Shown here: positions 60,852 through 64,000 of the stretch, piece by piece
Layout: each line of letters opens with the position of its first letter
Numbering within the stretch: the first letter of the stretch is position 1
Origin: JBBRHQ01 sp963840235
Lineage (GTDB): Bacteria > Actinomycetota > Thermoleophilia > Solirubrobacterales > 70-9
Length of the DNA: 64,000 bases
Direction: 5' to 3'
NCBI GenBank assembly: GCA_963840235.1
Contig: CAWIYC010000001.1
Coordinates: 62,001-126,000 of the forward strand
The notes under the pieces: generated by a model
The model's input: the letters and a program-made list of their open reading frames with translations, nothing else
The model's database searches: none
What the model was told of the DNA's origin: nothing
Program-made: the position numbers and the translations under genes

Positions 60852-61268
60852 ATGGAGACCGGGATCTCGCGGACACGGATCAATCCGGATCCTGACGAGC
60901 GGTTCGTCCCCCTGCGTCGGCTGCTCGGGGTCAGCACCTTCGGTCTCAACCAGATAGTCCTCGCTCCGCGCCAGCGGGGCCGAATTCATCGCCACCGTCG
61001 CCAGGAGGAGGTCTACTTCGTCCTGGAGGGTGTCCTGACCCTGCTGGTGGAAGGCGAGGAGTACCTGATCGAGCCCGGAGAGCTGGTCCGGGTCGGGCCG
61101 GAGATGCGCCGTCAGCTCGTCAACCGCGGGCCGGACCGGCTCGTCCTCCTCGCCCTCGGCGGCTCCGCGGAGCACAGCGGCCGCGACGGAATGGCCTATG
61201 GCGACTGGGATCAATCCGAGGCTGTATCGCCGGCGGACCTGCCGCTGCCGACGGACCTGCCGCAGTAG
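60852..61268 (+). CDS. Small cupin protein
   Basis: A 138-residue single cupin. The barrel runs FVPLRRLLGVSTFGLNQIVL, GRIHRHRRQEEVYFVLEGVL (cupin motif 1, G-x-x-H-x-H...E) and LIEPGELVRVGPEMRRQLVN. Two His and one Glu could bind a metal. The N-terminal part (PLRRLLGVSTFGLN) strongly echoes the cupin half of 9259-9873. Role unknown; isomerase, dioxygenase or sensor are possible. Start has no strong ribosome binding site. Confidence 0.85.
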   Translation: METGISRTRINPDPDERFVPLRRLLGVSTFGLNQIVLAPRQRGRIHRHRRQEEVYFVLEGVLTLLVEGEEYLIEPGELVRVGPEMRRQLVNRGPDRLVLLALGGSAEHSGRDGMAYGDWDQSEAVSPADLPLPTDLPQ

Positions 61269-61449
61269 GCCTGAGGCCGCGGCCGCAGCCGGCGCCGCCA
61301 CCGCACGCAGTCCCCTGCCGAGGGCTTCGCCGAGTTCTGGTTGCGCTGGGCCCATGCCGAACCCCTCCCGATCTCACCCAACACCGGAGATTCGGCCAGT
61401 TCCACCAGCAGCAGTGGGCCGCGTCGCGGGCGGCCGTTAGGGTGGCGCC

Positions 61450-61938
61450 ATGGGACTTTTCGGAAAGGGCAAGCGCAAGAAGGCCGAGGAGTTGTTTGCG
61501 ACCGGGTCGAGAGGGGCCGGAACCGTGGTCGGGGTGCAGGACACCGGGATGACGGTCAACGACAACCCGAGGGTGAAGATGACCTTCAGGGTCGAGCCGC
61601 TCGACGGCGGTGAGGCGTTCGATCTCGAGAAGACGACCACGGTCTCCCGGGTCGAGATCCCCCGCCAAGGGGATCGCTACCCGGTCTTCTACGACCCCGG
61701 GGATCCAGGCCTCTGGGCCTATGCGACGATCGCCGACGACAACGGGCGAACGACCATGCGCCAGCTCTTCGGCGACGTCGCCGAGACCTTCGTCGGCATG
61801 AACGCCCCCGCGGCTCCGGCCCCTCAGGCAGGGGTCCAGGACACGGTCGAGCAGATCAAGCAGCTCGCCGACCTCCACTCCCAGGGCCTGCTCACCGACG
61901 AGGAGTTCGCGGCGCAGAAGGCAAAGCTGCTGGGCTGA
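61450..61938 (+). CDS. SHOCT-domain protein
   Basis: A 162-residue cytosolic protein. Residues 1-110 are a beta-rich domain (GAGTVVGVQDTGMTVNDNP, RVKMTFRVEPLDGG, DRYPVFYDPGDPGLWAYATI) seen in DUF3592-like proteins. A linker rich in Pro/Ala follows. The C-terminus (about 128-161) is a SHOCT: VEQIKQLADLHSQGLLTDEE and FAAQKAKLLG. SHOCT tails often mediate oligomerisation. Function unknown. Confidence 0.85.
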   Translation: MGLFGKGKRKKAEELFATGSRGAGTVVGVQDTGMTVNDNPRVKMTFRVEPLDGGEAFDLEKTTTVSRVEIPRQGDRYPVFYDPGDPGLWAYATIADDNGRTTMRQLFGDVAETFVGMNAPAAPAPQAGVQDTVEQIKQLADLHSQGLLTDEEFAAQKAKLLG

Positions 61939-62016
61939 GCCCGGCGGCGCCGGCTCTCCCCGCCCAGGCTCGGCCGCGGCGCCGGCACTCTCCCGTCCAG
62001 GCACCGTCGCAGCCGG

Positions 62017-62056
62017 CTGAACGGTTTCAGCCCCCAGGGGTGCTGAAACCGTTCAG
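62017..62056. terminator. Perfect 15-bp inverted repeat between convergent genes
   Basis: CTGAACGGTTTCAGC (62017-62031) and GCTGAAACCGTTCAG (62042-62056) are exact reverse complements, with a ten-base loop. The SHOCT gene and the penicillin-binding protein gene converge on it. A bidirectional terminator is the simplest reading, although neither side has a T-run. Confidence 0.7.
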
Positions 62057-62081
62057 GGAATCCTCGATCAGGGCCTGGCGG

Positions 62082-64000
62082 CTACGGAGCGGCGACGCCG
62101 CCCCCGCCGATGGACGGTGGCGAGGATGGCGGCGAGGGGGGTGCCGGCGGCGGGCTGGGTGAGGGTGAGGGGGAGGGGCTGGGGCTGGGGGCCGAATCGG
62201 GCGGCTGGGTGCCCTGCTTGTCTCCCTGCTTCTTGCCCTTCTTCGACGGCGCCGTGGTGGTCGTCGAAGGCACCTCGGAGGCGGAGCGAGTGTTGCCGCT
62301 GTGCAGGGCTTCGAGGTTCGGGGTGTCGGAGGGGACAGGGAAATCGGGGCAGTTGCCGCCCTGGGCCGCCGACATGAACGACTGCCAGATCGGGCCGGCG
62401 GTCGGGCCGCCGAAGCCGGTCGGGTCGCGCGACTCGGGGTGGCCGACCCAGACCGCGGTGGAGTAGAGCGGCGTGTAGCCGGCGAACCATGCGTCCGACT
62501 CCCCCTCAGAGGTTCCCGTCTTCCCGGCCTCGCCGGCGCACCCGATCGATGTGTACCCGGCACCGGTCCCCTGGGTGATGACGCCTTCGAGCAGCTTGGT
62601 GACGTCGTAGGCCTCGCCTTCGGTCATCACCCGGTTGCCCGAGTCGGGGTCGGTCTCCTCGACCTTGCCGCCGGGGAACTCGACCCTGCTGACCGCGGTC
62701 GGCGCGTGATGGATGCCGCCGGAGGCCAGGGTCGCGTAGGCGCTGGCCATCTCCAGCGGCGTGACGCCCACCCGGAGGCCGCCGATTGCCTCCGCCGGCA
62801 GCGACTCCAGCGGCGAGGTGATCCCCATCTGGTGGGCGGTCCGGGTGACGTTCTCGGGTCCGACGTCGAGGTCGAGCTGGGCGAAGACCGCGTTGACCGA
62901 GTCATAGGTGGCCTCCGAGAGCGGCATCACACCGCCCCCGGGCTCGGCGTTGTTGACGGTCCAGGTGCTACCCCCCGGGGTCACCAGGGTCTTCGGCGAG
63001 GTGCCGTCGTAGTAGGTGGTGTAGGGGTCGATGCCCTGCTTGATCGCCGTCGCCAGGACGAAGGTCTTGAACGAGGAGCCGGGCTGGCGGTGCGCCTGCC
63101 AGGCGTAGTTGAATTGGCTCTCGGGCGAGTACTCGCCCTGGCTCGAGGCGAGGGCAACGATCTCGCCGTTGCTGGGGTTGACCGAGGCCAGAGCCGCCGC
63201 CGGACCGCCGCCCGAGTAGCAGACCCCGCAGGCGTCGACCGCCGCCTGGGCGTAGCTCTGGAGGGTGGGGTCGATCGTGGTGTAGGCCTTGAGCCCGCCG
63301 TTGCGGACCGTGTTGACACCGTAGCGGTCGATCAGTTCCTGCTGGACCAGGTCGAAGAGGAAGGGCTCGCGGATCGTCCGGTACTTGTCGCCGGGACTGA
63401 GCCCGAGCCCCCGAGCGCGCGCCGTGCGGTAGCGCGCGGGGCCGATGTAGCCCTGATCCAGCATTGCCTTCAGCACCTCGTCGCGGCGGTCCAGCGCCGC
63501 CTGCGGGTCGATGAAGGGGTTGTAGGCCGAGGGAGCCTGGGGGAGGCCGGCGATCATCGCCGCCTCGGTCAGGCGCAGCTCCTTGGCGTGCTTGCCGAAG
63601 TAGGTCTCAGCCGCCGCCTCGACCCCGACCGCGGTCTCGCCCTCGACGGTTCCGTATGGCGACGAGTTGAGGTAGGCGGTGAGGATCCACTCCTTCGAGC
63701 GGACAGCCTCCATGTCATTTGCGAGATGGGCCTCGATCACCTTTCGCTCGATCGTGTCCTGGGGGTTCTGGATGTAGAGGTTCCGCACCAGCTGCTGGGT
63801 GATGGTCGAGGCTCCCTGGACCGGCTTGCCGCCGGCGAGGATGTCCTCCCATGCGGCGCGGGCGATTCCGGCCGGGTCGATTCCGCCGTGGTTGTAGAAG
63901 TTGTGGTCCTCGATCGCGATCGTTGCGTCCTTGAGGTTCTGCGGGATCGCGGGCGATCCGACCGGCTGGCGGATGTTGCTCGATTGGATGAAGCCGAGCA
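62082..64000 (-). CDS. Class A penicillin-binding protein (transglycosylase/transpeptidase), N-terminus outside the window
   Basis: 638 residues are visible. The GT51 domain starts near the right edge with LKDATIAIEDHNFYNHGGID (catalytic Glu), then VQGASTITQQLVRNLY. The transpeptidase domain has QPGSSFKTFV (SxxK), EATYDSVNAVFA (SxN) and GEAGKTGTSEG (KTG). The C-terminal tail is Ser/Pro repeats. It polymerises and crosslinks peptidoglycan outside the membrane. The signal anchor is beyond the window edge. Confidence 0.95.
   Translation of the reverse strand, partial: LGFIQSSNIRQPVGSPAIPQNLKDATIAIEDHNFYNHGGIDPAGIARAAWEDILAGGKPVQGASTITQQLVRNLYIQNPQDTIERKVIEAHLANDMEAVRSKEWILTAYLNSSPYGTVEGETAVGVEAAAETYFGKHAKELRLTEAAMIAGLPQAPSAYNPFIDPQAALDRRDEVLKAMLDQGYIGPARYRTARARGLGLSPGDKYRTIREPFLFDLVQQELIDRYGVNTVRNGGLKAYTTIDPTLQSYAQAAVDACGVCYSGGGPAAALASVNPSNGEIVALASSQGEYSPESQFNYAWQAHRQPGSSFKTFVLATAIKQGIDPYTTYYDGTSPKTLVTPGGSTWTVNNAEPGGGVMPLSEATYDSVNAVFAQLDLDVGPENVTRTAHQMGITSPLESLPAEAIGGLRVGVTPLEMASAYATLASGGIHHAPTAVSRVEFPGGKVEETDPDSGNRVMTEGEAYDVTKLLEGVITQGTGAGYTSIGCAGEAGKTGTSEGESDAWFAGYTPLYSTAVWVGHPESRDPTGFGGPTAGPIWQSFMSAAQGGNCPDFPVPSDTPNLEALHSGNTRSASEVPSTTTTAPSKKGKKQGDKQGTQPPDSAPSPSPSPSPSPSPPPAPPSPPSSPPSIGGGGVAAP

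Overview
The window looks like chromosomal DNA of a high-G+C Gram-positive actinobacterium, most likely class Thermoleophilia (Solirubrobacterales-like). This placement is inferred from gene content and base composition; no 16S gene is present. The clues are GTG/TTG starts, WS/DGAT and F420-reductase-like genes, many small secreted beta-propeller (PD40), RTX-like and Cys-rich proteins, a DUF6351 protein, and a cyclic di-AMP riboswitch ahead of an Rpf-like cell-wall hydrolase. No insertion sequence, prophage, CRISPR array, rRNA or plasmid function is visible. There are three tRNA genes: Ser-TGA, Ser-GCT and Arg-ACG.

Layout. 1-1101: MMPL transporter (cut by the left edge) and a DUF2892 membrane protein, divergent from an ArsR regulator across an operator-like inverted repeat. 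1162-16811: mixed metabolism and envelope genes (GMC oxidoreductase, K+ channel, DUF559 protein, glycosyltransferase, MFS, sugar-lactone oxidase, PLP aldolase, cupin-TPR, L,D-transpeptidase, WS/DGAT, lipoprotein, pyruvate kinase, PD40 protein, F420-reductase-like protein). 17078-22165: surface-glycan block with a split transketolase, a GT2 enzyme and an NAD-dependent epimerase joined by start/stop overlaps, then a membrane glycosyltransferase of visibly lower G+C. 22508-26515: tRNA-Arg, metallophosphoesterase, fatty-acid desaturase, YjbQ and a secreted protein with a strong terminator. 26667-33615: a tightly coupled reverse-strand operon (FkbM methyltransferase, PLP lyase, PlsC-like acyltransferase, serine hydrolase, DUF2236, FGGY kinase). 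33685-38396: secreted PD40 protein and a large DUF6351 esterase-like protein with Ig-like repeats behind a structured leader. 38443-46855: BadH/BadI pair, GH94-like secreted enzyme, metallo-beta-lactamase-like protein, CpsB/YwqE-type phosphatase, PfkB kinase, P450. 46871-52145: export O-acylation block (AlgI-type MBOAT, membrane-anchored SGNH, two secreted SGNH paralogues) with an RTX protein and a Cys-rich secreted protein. 52336-64000: GDPD/nitrilase-like fusion, malyl-CoA-lyase-like enzyme, riboswitch plus Rpf-like protein, 5'-3' exonuclease, EttA-type ABC-F, DUF2277, Cys-laced RTX-like protein, cupin, SHOCT protein, and a class A penicillin-binding protein cut by the right edge.

The main technical observation is that five genes (at 4.7, 14.9, 28.9, 37.5 and 40.2 kb) are each interrupted by exactly one added or missing base, mostly in short G/C runs, and each regains a family-like C-terminus when that base is corrected. 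This looks more like consensus error than five independent pseudogenes.

The leading biological observations are the c-di-AMP riboswitch/Rpf unit, the MBOAT-SGNH block whose secreted SGNH paralogues carry Asp where Asn is usual, the GDPD/nitrilase-like fusion, and the coupled split-transketolase glycan operon.
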